Assembly: GCA_963803545.1 (NCBI GenBank)
Contig: CAWDMX010000003.1
Coordinates: 43,423-107,422 of the forward strand
From: Legionella_C sp963803545
Lineage (GTDB): Bacteria; Pseudomonadota; Gammaproteobacteria; Legionellales; Legionellaceae
Direction: 5' to 3'
DNA length: 64,000 bases
Below the pieces are notes generated by a model. It had not been told where the DNA came from and made no database searches. It saw only the letters and a list, made by a program, of their open reading frames with translations. The stretch's first letter is position 1, and each line of letters starts with the position of its first letter. This document shows, in pieces, positions 49,515 to 59,384 of this stretch. Made by a program: the position numbers and the translations under genes.

Positions 49515-51284
49515 ATGGCAGTGCTGCAATTAGATTCTAATTTATTTTACTACGCGATTTTACAGGCAAGCAACGAACTTATAAGCCAACGTGATACCTT
49601 AAATGCCATTAATGTATTTCCTGTAGCCGATGGGGATACCGGAAATAATATGGCGGCTACCGCGCAATCCATACTCACTCATGCCGCCTTGAGTCCTTCT
49701 TTATTCGATACCTGTACCTCTATTGCTAACGCCGCTATTCTAGGCGCTCGCGGCAATTCGGGAATGATTTTCTCGCAATTTTTTAACGGATTTCTAGAAA
49801 CCTCTTTTGAAAAATCGCTTTCTACCGTTTTATTTGCTGATGTAATTGCCACCGCGTGCACCAGCGTACGCGCTGCTATTATCAATCCGGTAGAAGGCAC
49901 GATTGTAACGGTAATGGAGGCCTGGTCACAGAGCATCAGCGACAATGCCGTGCAGCAGGAGGATTTTTTAGTGTTATTACAACACTCCAAAAAAGCCCTG
50001 CAAACGGCTCTGCAAAGTACAACGGATACTCTTGATGTCTTGAAAGCCGCCCAAGTTGTCGATGCCGGCGCTTTGGGATTTTGTTGTTTTATCGAGGGCT
50101 TCATCAACTACATTGCGAATCCGATTCCTGTTGAGAAAATTGAGTCTGCTCACGTACCATACGATCACGCCCACGATTTTTCACAAACCGATAATCCCTC
50201 CCTGCACCGCTATTGTACAGAGGCGTTGATCAGAAACGACGCTATTGATAAAGAAAAGCTCTCCACCATGCTGCAAGAACACGGCGATAGTATTGTATTA
50301 ACGGCGAATAAATCGCTCAGTCGAATTCATGTGCATTGTGATGAGCCCGCAGAAGTTTTTGATGAATTGCGTCAATTTGGCCAAATTCAGTATCCAAAAG
50401 TCGATGACATGCAGCGCCAATTTGACATTTTGCACCGTAAAAAACATTCTATTGCCTTAGTAACGGATAGTGGTGCAGACCTACCGCAATCGCTTTTAGA
50501 TACGTTTGCCATCACCCTTATTCCCTTAAACATTCATATAGACGGACATGATTTGCTTGACCGATATTGCATCCGTCAAAAAAACTTTTACCAAAGTCTT
50601 AAGGAAACGACGACCTACCCGACGACATCCTGTCCGGTTACAGCTATGGCTCGAGATAAACTGGCTAATCTTGTAACGCACTACGACGCGGTAATCGTTA
50701 TTAGCATCGCCCATGCTTTGAGTGGCACCTATACCGGCTTCGTCAATATTGCTAAAGAATTTCCCACGGTTCATGTTATTGATTCACGTAATGTTTCTGG
50801 AGGACAAGCTTTGCTCGTGCACTACGCAGCCAAGCTTATACACGCCAACAACTCCGTTGATTTTATTAAAGAGGCGCTTGCCAAAAAAATTGCTTCGATA
50901 GGCTTTTACGTGTTAGTACACCAATTTGACTCCTTAATTCGTTCAGGTCGCGTTAGTAAAATAATGGGTAAATTTGCGCAATTTTCCGGTATTAAGCCTA
51001 TTATCAGTATGGATGAAGAGGGCCACGCAACCGTGTGCGCCCGCGTTTTTCAGGAGGCTAAGGCTTTGGATAAACTCGTGAGCCTGGTAAAGCCGCTTTT
51101 AAATACCAATGGCTTAGAATCCTATTGCATAATTCACGCCGGCGTCCCTGAAAAAGCGGCGGAATTGGCTAAAGTGTGTACGCAAGTTTTACAACAACCG
51201 CCTTTATTTATTGAGTATGTTTCTACTGCAATTGGTTTGCACGCAGGCCAGGGATGTATCGCTATCGCCGCTATGCCCAAATAG
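49515..51284 (+). CDS. Dak2/DhaL - DegV fusion (FakA-FakB-like fatty-acid kinase)
   Basis: A 589-residue fusion. Residues 1-200 are a DhaL/Dak2 ATP domain (NVFPVADGDTGNNMAATA at 34-50, and LGARGNSGMIFSQFFNGF near 75). About 225-305 is a FakA-type middle domain (YCTEALI..SRIHVHCDEPAEVFDELRQFG). From about 315 it is a DegV/FakB lipid-binding domain (ALVTDSGADLP, TSCPVTAM, SIAHALSGTYTGF, DSRNVSGGQALLVHYAA). In Firmicutes FakA and FakB are separate and phosphorylate exogenous fatty acids; the single chain would combine both. Function in this organism is inference. Confidence 0.88.
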   Translation: MAVLQLDSNLFYYAILQASNELISQRDTLNAINVFPVADGDTGNNMAATAQSILTHAALSPSLFDTCTSIANAAILGARGNSGMIFSQFFNGFLETSFEKSLSTVLFADVIATACTSVRAAIINPVEGTIVTVMEAWSQSISDNAVQQEDFLVLLQHSKKALQTALQSTTDTLDVLKAAQVVDAGALGFCCFIEGFINYIANPIPVEKIESAHVPYDHAHDFSQTDNPSLHRYCTEALIRNDAIDKEKLSTMLQEHGDSIVLTANKSLSRIHVHCDEPAEVFDELRQFGQIQYPKVDDMQRQFDILHRKKHSIALVTDSGADLPQSLLDTFAITLIPLNIHIDGHDLLDRYCIRQKNFYQSLKETTTYPTTSCPVTAMARDKLANLVTHYDAVIVISIAHALSGTYTGFVNIAKEFPTVHVIDSRNVSGGQALLVHYAAKLIHANNSVDFIKEALAKKIASIGFYVLVHQFDSLIRSGRVSKIMGKFAQFSGIKPIISMDEEGHATVCARVFQEAKALDKLVSLVKPLLNTNGLESYCIIHAGVPEKAAELAKVCTQVLQQPPLFIEYVSTAIGLHAGQGCIAIAAMPK

Positions 51285-51333
51285 TTTCTGGACGTAACCA
51301 TTTATAAAAGAGCTTTTTTTACAAGGAGGTTCC

Positions 51334-51972
51334 ATGCCAAGACGTTTGATGCCAAGCCTATCATCGGTCAATGAGTCGATTCATGGCTTTTTTTCTGGTG
51401 GAATACCCGTTTCTAATAAAGTTGTTTTAGGCAGCACAGTTGGGCTGCAATGCGTACAGTCGTCCTTCCTACCACTAACCCCCGATACCACGGCTATTCT
51501 TAAAGTTACCCAAACGCTTTGCTCGGCATTAATCATGCTTGGTTTGACCGCAAGTCACTGTTGGCATGAGCGCCTAACCAGCGCCTTATTATTTGCGTTA
51601 TCGGTTACTGAGCTGGTCTTGTTGTTTTACACCTTCAGCATGCAAATAGGATGCTTGCCTATAACCACCGCAATGGCCACCAACGATTTACCACCAGAGG
51701 TTGCAGAAAACGTTGCTTTTGGCGGTGTTTATCTCCAGCATTCCACGTACTACGCCCGTGTTGATGACCAATTCCATGATGTCTGCTCAGCCCTAGCCTG
51801 GCTGGACTTGTTGTATCCAGTCATTTTGACCGTTATTGCGGGTATTGGATGCATTCACAGACCGCAAGTGGCGCCCAATAATAATGAGCAGCCGGCAGCT
51901 GACGAAGAAGCAGAACCGAACGATGCTGATGAAATAGACGCCGAAGAAATGGACGCAATACCGCCAATATAA
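51334..51972 (+). CDS. Hypothetical membrane protein with acidic tail
   Basis: A 212-residue protein with about four hydrophobic segments (about 27-45, 55-72, 82-102, 155-175) and a strongly acidic C-terminal tail (about 180-212: Asp/Glu/Ala/Asn). No known family. AAGGAGG eight bases upstream makes ATG 51334 a strong start. It lies 49 bases after the Dak2-DegV gene and may share its transcript. Confidence 0.65.
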   Translation: MPRRLMPSLSSVNESIHGFFSGGIPVSNKVVLGSTVGLQCVQSSFLPLTPDTTAILKVTQTLCSALIMLGLTASHCWHERLTSALLFALSVTELVLLFYTFSMQIGCLPITTAMATNDLPPEVAENVAFGGVYLQHSTYYARVDDQFHDVCSALAWLDLLYPVILTVIAGIGCIHRPQVAPNNNEQPAADEEAEPNDADEIDAEEMDAIPPI

Positions 51973-51978
51973 GAGGTC

Positions 51979-53169
51979 TTATTCGCTGCGCAAGGAAATA
52001 ATCGGTTCCAGTTTAGCCGCTCTTCGCGCCGGATAAAATCCAAAAAACACCCCGGTAGCCACCGAAACCACAAAACCCGCAAGCGCCGGAAGTAAATGCA
52101 CCGTAAATGTCCACGCACTAAAATAGGCAACAATCCAGGTAAAAACTAAGCCTAATAGAACGCCTATCAAGCCTCCAAATAATGAAAGCATCACCGACTC
52201 AACCAAAAAAAGATAGTGAATTTCACTGTTTTTTGCACCAACTGCTTTACGAATACCGATCTCCTTCTTGCGTTCACTAACCGAGACTAGCATCACGTTC
52301 ATCACGCCAATACCGCCGACCAAAAGGGATATACCGCCAATAACCCCCAGTAATAAGGTAAAAATCCGTCCTTGACTCTCCATACTGGCAATTATCTGTT
52401 TTGCGCTTCGCGGAAAAACACTAAGCTTTGGCGCCTTGCTGAGTATCACTTTGCGTAGGGAGGTAATAACTGGGTCTATTGGAGCGTTTTGCTTTAATAG
52501 CATTATCGCATTGCTAATAGCGGTTGTGGTGCTTACGAGTTGCAATCCGGCAATTGGAATAATGACCGATTGATTCACGTCTTCATTAAAGAAACTGTTT
52601 TCAGACCACGGTTTAGCAACTCCAATAATGGTGTACAAGGTTTTTCCAATTTGAATTTTTTTACCCATGGGATTGTCCAAGCTGTATTTTTTTAATTGCG
52701 TTGCCACGCTGTTTCCAATCACGCAATAATGCTCAAAAGTGTCGACAAAGGAAACAAAGTTACCTTGGCTTAAATCAATATTTATAATTTTTGCTAGTGA
52801 TTCATCTGCCGCAATAATGGAGCCTTGAATATCATGGCCGCCAAAACTTATGGATTGATAGGCCGTCGCGTACGGGGCAACCTGCAAAACATTGGGGACT
52901 AACTCGGGAATTTGACGCCAAAACGACAACGGTATTTGGCTGTCTGCCGAACTGGAGTGTCGTTCTTTTTGATACACTGAGACCGCTAACAAGTCCGTAC
53001 CTAAATTTTTAAACTCCTCCAATGCCGCCTCTGTAGCCAACTGCCCGCAACTAATGAGCGCCACAACCGCGGCGGTTCCCACAAGCACCCCTAGGATTGC
53101 TAAAAATGAACGCAGCTTTGCAGCACTAACGTTAATAAATGCTTGCTGGCAATGATTATAGAATGTCAT
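51979..53169 (-). CDS. MacB-like ABC transporter permease
   Basis: A 396-residue inner-membrane protein with MacB/FtsX topology: TM1 (about 17-42), a periplasmic MacB-PCD domain (about 45-265), then three helices near 280-300, 325-355 and 360-380 (GVMNVMLVSVSERKKEIGIRKAVGA is the FtsX signature). Start at 53169 (MTFYNH) gives a 14-base overlap with the ATPase gene; 53178 and 53202 are alternatives. Last gene of the TolC-MFP-ATPase-permease operon. Substrate unknown (macrolide, peptide or siderophore type exporters share this layout). Confidence 0.88.
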   Translation of the reverse strand: MTFYNHCQQAFINVSAAKLRSFLAILGVLVGTAAVVALISCGQLATEAALEEFKNLGTDLLAVSVYQKERHSSSADSQIPLSFWRQIPELVPNVLQVAPYATAYQSISFGGHDIQGSIIAADESLAKIINIDLSQGNFVSFVDTFEHYCVIGNSVATQLKKYSLDNPMGKKIQIGKTLYTIIGVAKPWSENSFFNEDVNQSVIIPIAGLQLVSTTTAISNAIMLLKQNAPIDPVITSLRKVILSKAPKLSVFPRSAKQIIASMESQGRIFTLLLGVIGGISLLVGGIGVMNVMLVSVSERKKEIGIRKAVGAKNSEIHYLFLVESVMLSLFGGLIGVLLGLVFTWIVAYFSAWTFTVHLLPALAGFVVSVATGVFFGFYPARRAAKLEPIISLRSE

Positions 53170-53854
53170 TGGGCTCATCCGCGATAATTTTGCCATCCGC
53201 AAGAGTAATTTGGCGGGTGCATTGCTTGGCTACCCGCTCATCATGGGTAACAATAATAATTGTTCGGCCTTCTTGATGCAGTTCTTGAAAAAGCGCCATC
53301 ACATCCGCACCGGTACGCGAATCCAATGCGCCCGTTGGCTCATCTGCAAGAAGAACCTGCGGGTCGGCTACAAGCGCGCGCGCAATTGCAACGCGTTGTT
53401 GCTGACCACCGGATAACTGCGTTGGATGATGGGCGCTATAGGCCTCCATGCCAACCCGGTTTAGGGAGCTCCGCACCCGCTCATTAATATTAATTGAGCA
53501 GTCGTTGCGATATATCAAGGGAAGAGCAACGTTTTGCTGAGCGGTGAATCGGGTTAATAAATTAAATTGTTGAAAAACAAAGCCGATGCGCTGGTTGCGT
53601 AACACGGCCAACTCATCTGCGGTAAAACTGGCTGTAGCGCGTCCATCGAGTAAATAACTTCCCGCATCAGCCTTATCTAATAAGCCAATAATATTCATTA
53701 ACGTTGACTTTCCAGAGCCTGATGCGCCAACAATTGCCACCAATTCGCCGGTAGCAATCGATAGTGAAATTTTTTTTAAAACTTGCGTGGAAACGCCTTC
53801 CACCGCATAGGTTTTAACCAGATCTTTAATGGCAATTAAAGCCGGTTTAATCAT
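53156..53854 (-). CDS. ABC transporter ATPase, MacB/LolD type
   Basis: A 232-residue nucleotide-binding subunit: Walker A GASGSGKST (about 42-50), Q-loop FQQFNLL, signature LSGGQQQRVAIARAL, Walker B VLLADEPTGALD, and H-loop VTHDERVA. In MacB itself the ATPase and permease are fused; here they are separate as in LolD/YknY-type systems. Overlaps the MFP gene by eight bases and the permease gene by about 14, indicating coupled translation. Confidence 0.93.
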   Translation of the reverse strand: MIKPALIAIKDLVKTYAVEGVSTQVLKKISLSIATGELVAIVGASGSGKSTLMNIIGLLDKADAGSYLLDGRATASFTADELAVLRNQRIGFVFQQFNLLTRFTAQQNVALPLIYRNDCSININERVRSSLNRVGMEAYSAHHPTQLSGGQQQRVAIARALVADPQVLLADEPTGALDSRTGADVMALFQELHQEGRTIIIVTHDERVAKQCTRQITLADGKIIADEPNDIL

Positions 53855-54992
53855 AGACTACCACCTCGCCAACCGCGAGACCTGATTCCACAGCAACCCT
53901 ATCCGCCTCAGCGCTTCCCGTTGTGATTCGCCGCACGTCAATAGTGCCGTCGGCTTTTTTCACACGAACAACGGAGCTGTTTTTTTGTTGTTCGATAGCT
54001 TGGATAGGTATAGAAATACTTACCGCCCCCTCAATTATTAACTCTATTGAGGCGCTCATTCCTATTTTTACCCAAGAGCGCTCTTCCTCCTTAAGATGTT
54101 TTACTTGAATGGTCGCGTTAAAAGAAGGCAGTGCGTTTCCACTGCTGGTACTCGCCTGCGCATTTACGGCAATTAACTCGCCTAAAAACACATTATTACC
54201 TAAAGCCACACCGGTTACCTTGGCTTTCATGCCGGTGTGTATTTTTACAATATCAATTTCAGGCACATCAATTTCGATAGTTAAGCCGCTAACATCGCCA
54301 ATCAATCCAATGAGCTGCCCGGATTTCAACGACGAGCCCAATGCAAGCACACCGGTCTTCTCTTCACTACTTTTAGGGGGATAAAGTAAAATACCGCTGA
54401 TAGGCGCTTTCACATGAATTTTATTGTGTTCAGCGGTTAAGGCTTGTTGGACTTTAGCAAATTCGGCAATATTTAAAGCGGAGAATGTGGTGCTGTTATC
54501 CCCTTCTGTTTTAGTAATCATTTCTTTAAGCTTGGTGGTTGCTTGCAGCAACGAAATACGAGCGGTATTCACACTGGATTTTTCACTTAAAAAATTATTT
54601 TTTGACAGCAAGCCTGAGTTCCAAAGACTTTGGGTTCCGGTAAACTTGGAACGGGAAATATTGTAATTATCTTTTGCTTTTAAATATTCGGTAAGCGCGT
54701 CGCTGTATTGCTTTTGTAGCTGACTGGAGCTTAAAGTTGCAACGATGCTTCCTTTTTTTACCAACTGGCCATAGCGGTAATCAAACGACTCAATAACCGC
54801 ATCAGTGGGACTTACCAAGGGGCGCTCACGTAAAGGCTTAATGGTTCCTGAAAAAAAAAGCGATTTATGAACGGGTTCTTTAATAAGCGTGTAACTTTTA
54901 GTAAATTTATTACTCGCTTTTTCCGATGCATTGCACCCAATCAATGCTGCACAGAATACGCCTAAAACAATATTTAAAAGCACTTTTTTCAT
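53847..54992 (-). CDS. Membrane-fusion lipoprotein of a MacA-type exporter
   Basis: A 381-residue periplasmic adaptor. The signal ends in a lipobox (ALIGC, Cys about 20), so it is lipid-anchored. A split biotinyl-lipoyl domain (PTDAVIESFDYRYGQLVKKGSIVATL ... IHVKAPISGILL) encloses a coiled-coil hairpin (about 85-185), followed by a beta-barrel (about 230-330) and a membrane-proximal domain. ATG 54992 overlaps the TolC stop by ATGA. It links the ABC pair to the outer-membrane channel encoded just upstream. Confidence 0.88.
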   Translation of the reverse strand: MKKVLLNIVLGVFCAALIGCNASEKASNKFTKSYTLIKEPVHKSLFFSGTIKPLRERPLVSPTDAVIESFDYRYGQLVKKGSIVATLSSSQLQKQYSDALTEYLKAKDNYNISRSKFTGTQSLWNSGLLSKNNFLSEKSSVNTARISLLQATTKLKEMITKTEGDNSTTFSALNIAEFAKVQQALTAEHNKIHVKAPISGILLYPPKSSEEKTGVLALGSSLKSGQLIGLIGDVSGLTIEIDVPEIDIVKIHTGMKAKVTGVALGNNVFLGELIAVNAQASTSSGNALPSFNATIQVKHLKEEERSWVKIGMSASIELIIEGAVSISIPIQAIEQQKNSSVVRVKKADGTIDVRRITTGSAEADRVAVESGLAVGEVVVYD

Positions 54993-56623
54993 TGGCCATA
55001 CCTCAGTTGAATGTTCCATTCGTCGAGAGTGCTACCGATAAACTGTTGTAAAGAAGACAATTGATTTAAATACGAAATTTTAGCACTGATCAACCCTCTT
55101 TGCGCTTGAATAAGTTGATTTTGAGTGTTGTTAACATCCAATGACGTTGAAATTCCAGCCTCTAATTTTTTTTTCTCCAAATTATAGGATTGGTTCGCAA
55201 GCTTAACCTGCTTTTGTGCAAGTTGATATTGTTTTGCTTGGCTGCGAATGGAATTAATGGTGTTTGTAATGGCTGTAATTAGCGAGCGACGCATCGCAAC
55301 ACGATTGAGCCGGTCTTTTTCCAATTGAATTTTAGCGCTGATTAGCTCACTGCGTCGACCAATGTCTCGGATAGGTATTGTAAGGGTTATATTGACCGAC
55401 TCAGAAATATTGCGACCGTTATAGATATTTGCAACCCCCCCTTGGTTGTCAACAGTATTCGCGGTTCCTAGGGCCGCATTTGCGCCTACATCGAGCTGCC
55501 ACAACTGTTGATTTTTTGCCGTTTGGTAGGCGCGCTCATCCGCGCGTATTGCAATGGTCTGCGCCAGATATTGGCTATTATTTTTAAGCGCTATTTGGAT
55601 AGTTTTATTCAAATTGGGAATTGCAATGGCGCCTACTTGCACATCGCTGGGAATAGACAACCGCATAGTCGGGTCTAGACCAATGGCTTGCAGTAAATTT
55701 TGGGTGGACGTATTAAAATCATTTTCTGCTTGCTCAACCGTCAGATTTAAGGACTCCAACTGATAGGACTGCTGAATATTAGCGGTAGTCTCCAACTGTC
55801 CCGCTGCAATTTTTTTTTCATTGATGTCGAAGGTTTTTTTGGTTTCTTGAAGCTGCATTTTTTGGCTTGCAACATTATTACCACTCAATATGAGACTGCG
55901 GTAGGCTGAAATCACCTGGGTTATTTGATCGATAACCGATTGCTTTAAATTAATCTTATTCAACCATTCGTTATCAACAGCGTTGTTTAAAGCAACCTCA
56001 TTCACCGTGCGCCCAAACCCACGCAGTAATGGTTGGGTGATGTTAAGGTTCAAAATCGGGTTATACGCGTAAACAGAACTTACATTATTGGCTAAATTCA
56101 AATCAATCTTGCCGCCGTATTTATTTTGCAAACTTATTTCCGGCGTTGCCAGATAGGTGTTATTAGAAGCCGAACCAATACCCTCGTAATGACTTTTATC
56201 ATAAACCGCCGTACCTGCGAGTGCGTATTGCACCTCAAATTGATTGCGCGCCAAACGCAATTGGTAGCGCTGAATAATTCGGTCTAATTCGGCATTTTGA
56301 ATATTGGGATTGTAGCGAAGCGCAAGAAGAATCGCCTCGCGCAGGCTCAATCGCTGCACCTTGCTGCTGGTGCTGTTTGGTGCAGTTGGTAAAGCAATCC
56401 AGTGCTGTAACAAAAACTCAGGATTCTCTAGCGCTTGTTGCAGACGAAGCTCCGCCTCGACAACCTCTTTTGCTGCCTGCGTTGGTGCCCCAACCCATCG
56501 ATACAGTTGAGCCGCAGGTTGCGGTTTTTCGGCATGACTTACCCAGCTCATGACCCCTAAAAAAAAGAACCCGGATAATAAAGCCTTTTTTTTAAAGAAT
56601 AATCCAAAAAATTTGCGTACCAA
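54989..56623 (-). CDS. TolC-family outer-membrane efflux protein
   Basis: A 544-residue outer-membrane factor: export signal (about 1-32), a 70-residue N-terminal extension, then the duplicated OEP repeats with long helices (about 85-300 and 320-530). Family marks include LSLREAILLALRYNPNIQNAELD, TQPLLRGFG, and NNTQNQLIQAQRGLISAKISYLNQLSSL. TTG 56623 is the only start before the signal; no good ribosome site is visible. First gene of the four-gene efflux operon. Confidence 0.88.
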   Translation of the reverse strand: MVRKFFGLFFKKKALLSGFFFLGVMSWVSHAEKPQPAAQLYRWVGAPTQAAKEVVEAELRLQQALENPEFLLQHWIALPTAPNSTSSKVQRLSLREAILLALRYNPNIQNAELDRIIQRYQLRLARNQFEVQYALAGTAVYDKSHYEGIGSASNNTYLATPEISLQNKYGGKIDLNLANNVSSVYAYNPILNLNITQPLLRGFGRTVNEVALNNAVDNEWLNKINLKQSVIDQITQVISAYRSLILSGNNVASQKMQLQETKKTFDINEKKIAAGQLETTANIQQSYQLESLNLTVEQAENDFNTSTQNLLQAIGLDPTMRLSIPSDVQVGAIAIPNLNKTIQIALKNNSQYLAQTIAIRADERAYQTAKNQQLWQLDVGANAALGTANTVDNQGGVANIYNGRNISESVNITLTIPIRDIGRRSELISAKIQLEKDRLNRVAMRRSLITAITNTINSIRSQAKQYQLAQKQVKLANQSYNLEKKKLEAGISTSLDVNNTQNQLIQAQRGLISAKISYLNQLSSLQQFIGSTLDEWNIQLRYGQ

Positions 56624-56711
56624 AGTAGTTTTCCCATCCGCATAAATGTTTAAAATTAAATCACATTTTGAATTAATTTGCCAGAAGTTTTACTTGTCGA
56701 TGAAAACCCAA

Positions 56712-58139
56712 TCATGTTACTCGAAAGTTCTTGAACTGCCAGGGGTCGCTCTGGTCCACATCTTCCGGAAACAAGTCTCCTCTACCTGCAAACGGCGTCC
56801 ACGACGTGTAATAGCCTGAAAGCGTCCCTAAATAAGGCGATGCTATTTCAATAATCCTCTTAAAATCAACTTCTTCTGGCTCAACAATGCCTCTGGAAGG
56901 ATTCTCAATCACCCAAATAATCCCGGCTAATACCCCTGCGGCCACCTGCAAGCTTGTAGCATTGTTATAGGGGGCAAGCTCTCTGGCGCGCTCAATAGTC
57001 AATTGCGACCCGTACCAGTAGGCGCCGCGTTCGTGGCCCATAAGCAGCACCCCCAGTTCGTCCATGCCTTCGGTAATTTCGTTCATCAAAATACGGTTTT
57101 CAGCCAAAGGATGCATTTCTTTATCCACACTTTCTTGCAGAGAAACTATTGCATCGGGACAGGGGCAATAAGCGTAATGAACTGTTGGTCGGTAGATAAG
57201 AGTCTCATCGTGTTTCAAAGTAAAATATTGAGCCATTGAAATGGATTCGGCATGGGTTATTAGATAGCCATGAAAGGCGCCAAACGTTGGCGTCCAGGTG
57301 CGCACCTTAGTACCTGCGCCAGGCCGGTTTAGAAAAATAGCGCTCTGTTGCCCATAGTCGTGTGCGCAGGCATCAGCTGGCCAATGCTTTTCATGACTCC
57401 CCCAACCCAACTCAGCAGGTTGCATTGATTCCGACCACAAACCTTCCGCAGACCAGGTGCATACAAACTCATCGGCTTTTTTAGCCTTATTTGATACCTG
57501 GCTATCGCGTTCGGCAATATGAATTACGCGTATCGATAAGTCCGCCGCTAACTGCGCCCATTGTTGTTGGGTTTTAGGGGTCTTGTAATTAAGATGCGCA
57601 TCCTCTGCCATCTGTACGAGTGCTTGCTTGACAAAATGAGACACCAACCCCGGATTAGCACCATGCGTAATTAATGCGGTCGCACGGCGCTTATCAACCG
57701 CCAACATCTGCTCGCGAAGCGCGTAGTTGGTACGATTTGCTGCGGTTAGGTTGGTATCGGTGTAGGCTCCGGCCCAAGGCTCTGTACTGGTATCTAAATA
57801 CAAAACATTCTTTTCTTGGCAGAGCCTAACCAACTCGATGCTTGCAACATTTACCGAAAGGTTCAATAAAAAATCACCCGCATTGAGTAGGTTATCCAAT
57901 ACGGTGCGGTAGTTTGTGGGCGTTAACTCTTTCTGCTGAACCGTTACGCTAAAAGCTTCGGCAACGTCATGCCCGTTTTCATCTTTACTAATAATGTGAA
58001 TTTGTTCGCAGCTTATTCCAAGATGGCGAAAAAGCAAGGGCAGTATTGCCTGCCCAATACTTCCAAACCCAATCATCAGCAACTTATTTTCAAACACTGT
58101 GTTGTGTGTTTTATTCACGTTCATCCCCACATTCTCCAT
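56712..58139 (-). CDS. hss: Homospermidine synthase
   Basis: NAD-dependent enzyme making homospermidine from putrescine (and spermidine). The 475 residues have an N-terminal Rossmann domain (KLLMIGFGSIGQAILPLL at 19-36), DTSTEPWAGAYTD, GANPGLVSHFVKQAL (about 159-173) and a C-terminal catalytic domain with GHERGAYWYGSQLT and ASLQVAAG-like NNATSLQVAAGVLAG. Length and motifs are typical. ATG 58139 or 58124 (after GGAG) are possible starts. IS copy 2 sits about 100 bases upstream of the gene. Confidence 0.92.
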   Translation of the reverse strand: MENVGMNVNKTHNTVFENKLLMIGFGSIGQAILPLLFRHLGISCEQIHIISKDENGHDVAEAFSVTVQQKELTPTNYRTVLDNLLNAGDFLLNLSVNVASIELVRLCQEKNVLYLDTSTEPWAGAYTDTNLTAANRTNYALREQMLAVDKRRATALITHGANPGLVSHFVKQALVQMAEDAHLNYKTPKTQQQWAQLAADLSIRVIHIAERDSQVSNKAKKADEFVCTWSAEGLWSESMQPAELGWGSHEKHWPADACAHDYGQQSAIFLNRPGAGTKVRTWTPTFGAFHGYLITHAESISMAQYFTLKHDETLIYRPTVHYAYCPCPDAIVSLQESVDKEMHPLAENRILMNEITEGMDELGVLLMGHERGAYWYGSQLTIERARELAPYNNATSLQVAAGVLAGIIWVIENPSRGIVEPEEVDFKRIIEIASPYLGTLSGYYTSWTPFAGRGDLFPEDVDQSDPWQFKNFRVT

Positions 58140-58236
58140 TAAAAACTAACGGCTTAAAAACTTGATTTTTACTACTATACTAAAAAACGGCATTTATTAT
58201 AATTACGAGGTGTAAAATGGATTTTTACCTTTATAA

Positions 58237-59384
58237 CTCATGTTACGCACACTGAAAATTAGCTGGTCATATTTTTAAGCTCCTGCCATGCAATCTGGTT
58301 CGCTCTTACGATTAATTTATACTTAATGGCAAAGTGATTTAATTGAGTTTTTATCTTCAACATTTCCAGCTTGCAATAAGCAATTATAGAGGCATAAATA
58401 TGATTGCACTGAGTTTTGACGGTGCGCGTAGGTGATTTTGTAAGGCTTGCATTTTGTTTTATTGATTTGTGATACTCTTCAATCCGCCACCGTTTCTGGT
58501 ACACTTCATAAAGACGTTCGGCACTACTGTGTATGTCATTAGAAACAAGATAGAGAATTCCTGTTGAACCGTTTTCGTTTTTGAATACTTTTTTCAGGAG
58601 CCTCACTGGGAAGTCTAGGCCTTTAAGCCAGACTGTGTGGGCTACATTCTCTTCAAGCTCTATTGTTTTTACTTGTAGATACCGTCCGTTTTTGGCATCG
58701 TTTTCAGATAAAGCTAATGTACGATTAGACTTAACCCCAATGATAAACGATTTGTGAAGGTCTTTATGGATGTGAACCATATTGGCCTTCGAGCCAAACC
58801 AATTATCCGCTAATACATAATCAAACATCACTTTGTTGGTAATGGCCTGAGTAATCAGCTGTTGGAATAATTGGTTTTTGGTCATTGATGACTTTCTTCT
58901 GGTTTTCCGGGTTTTTATATCACAATAAGTAATATCTTTTTTGATAACCTCATACCCTATTGGTACACTGAAATCATCATAGCGAATCATGCACGACAGG
59001 ATGTTTATCCCTTTGAGAACCGTTCCTTTAGCGTGGGAGTAATGCCAGCAATTAATTTCATTCTCATCCGTGTATGGCTTCTCTTCAATGGAATCATCAA
59101 GTATCAATACACCGCACGATGTCTCTTGAGTTCTCACCGGCTTTTTTACATAACCCCACAGTGATTTTGAATCATAATCTTTCAAGCGAAGAAATCGTGT
59201 GACCTTGTCATGAGCAAATGCTCCATCAACCAAATCAGATAACCCTGTAGCTGTCGCATATTTGTTTTGGAAAATCAAATAATCACTATAAATATCAAGC
59301 ATATCCATTTTATTCCCTCCCTAAATTATGGGCAGAATTTTAATGCTTTTTATTCAAACTGCAAGTAGTGGTGCGTAACATGAG
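58237..59384 (-). mobile_element. IS4-type insertion sequence, copy 2 (intact)
   Basis: The 1148-bp element has the same CTCATGTTACGCAC ends as copy 1, in opposite orientation. It carries an uninterrupted transposase. The flanks (TTTATAA on the left, TAACTCA on the right) do not show a clean 7-bp duplication, and the sequence on the right is a 5'-truncated HTH gene, so an adjacent deletion or recombination probably followed insertion. Confidence 0.93.
58259..59308 (-). CDS. IS4/IS701-type DDE transposase, intact
   Basis: A 349-residue transposase with first Asp in VLILDDSIEEKPY (about 69-81), second Asp in DYVLADNWFGSKA (about 163-175), and the C-terminal Y-x-x-R-W-x-I-E-E-x-x-K (YQKRWRIEEYHKSIK) holding the catalytic Glu. 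GGAGGG lies before ATG 59308. It differs from copy 1 by a handful of substitutions (I/L6, S/F24) and by A6 instead of A7 at 58589-58594. Confidence 0.93.
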   Translation of the reverse strand: MDMLDIYSDYLIFQNKYATATGLSDLVDGAFAHDKVTRFLRLKDYDSKSLWGYVKKPVRTQETSCGVLILDDSIEEKPYTDENEINCWHYSHAKGTVLKGINILSCMIRYDDFSVPIGYEVIKKDITYCDIKTRKTRRKSSMTKNQLFQQLITQAITNKVMFDYVLADNWFGSKANMVHIHKDLHKSFIIGVKSNRTLALSENDAKNGRYLQVKTIELEENVAHTVWLKGLDFPVRLLKKVFKNENGSTGILYLVSNDIHSSAERLYEVYQKRWRIEEYHKSIKQNASLTKSPTRTVKTQCNHIYASIIAYCKLEMLKIKTQLNHFAIKYKLIVRANQIAWQELKNMTS

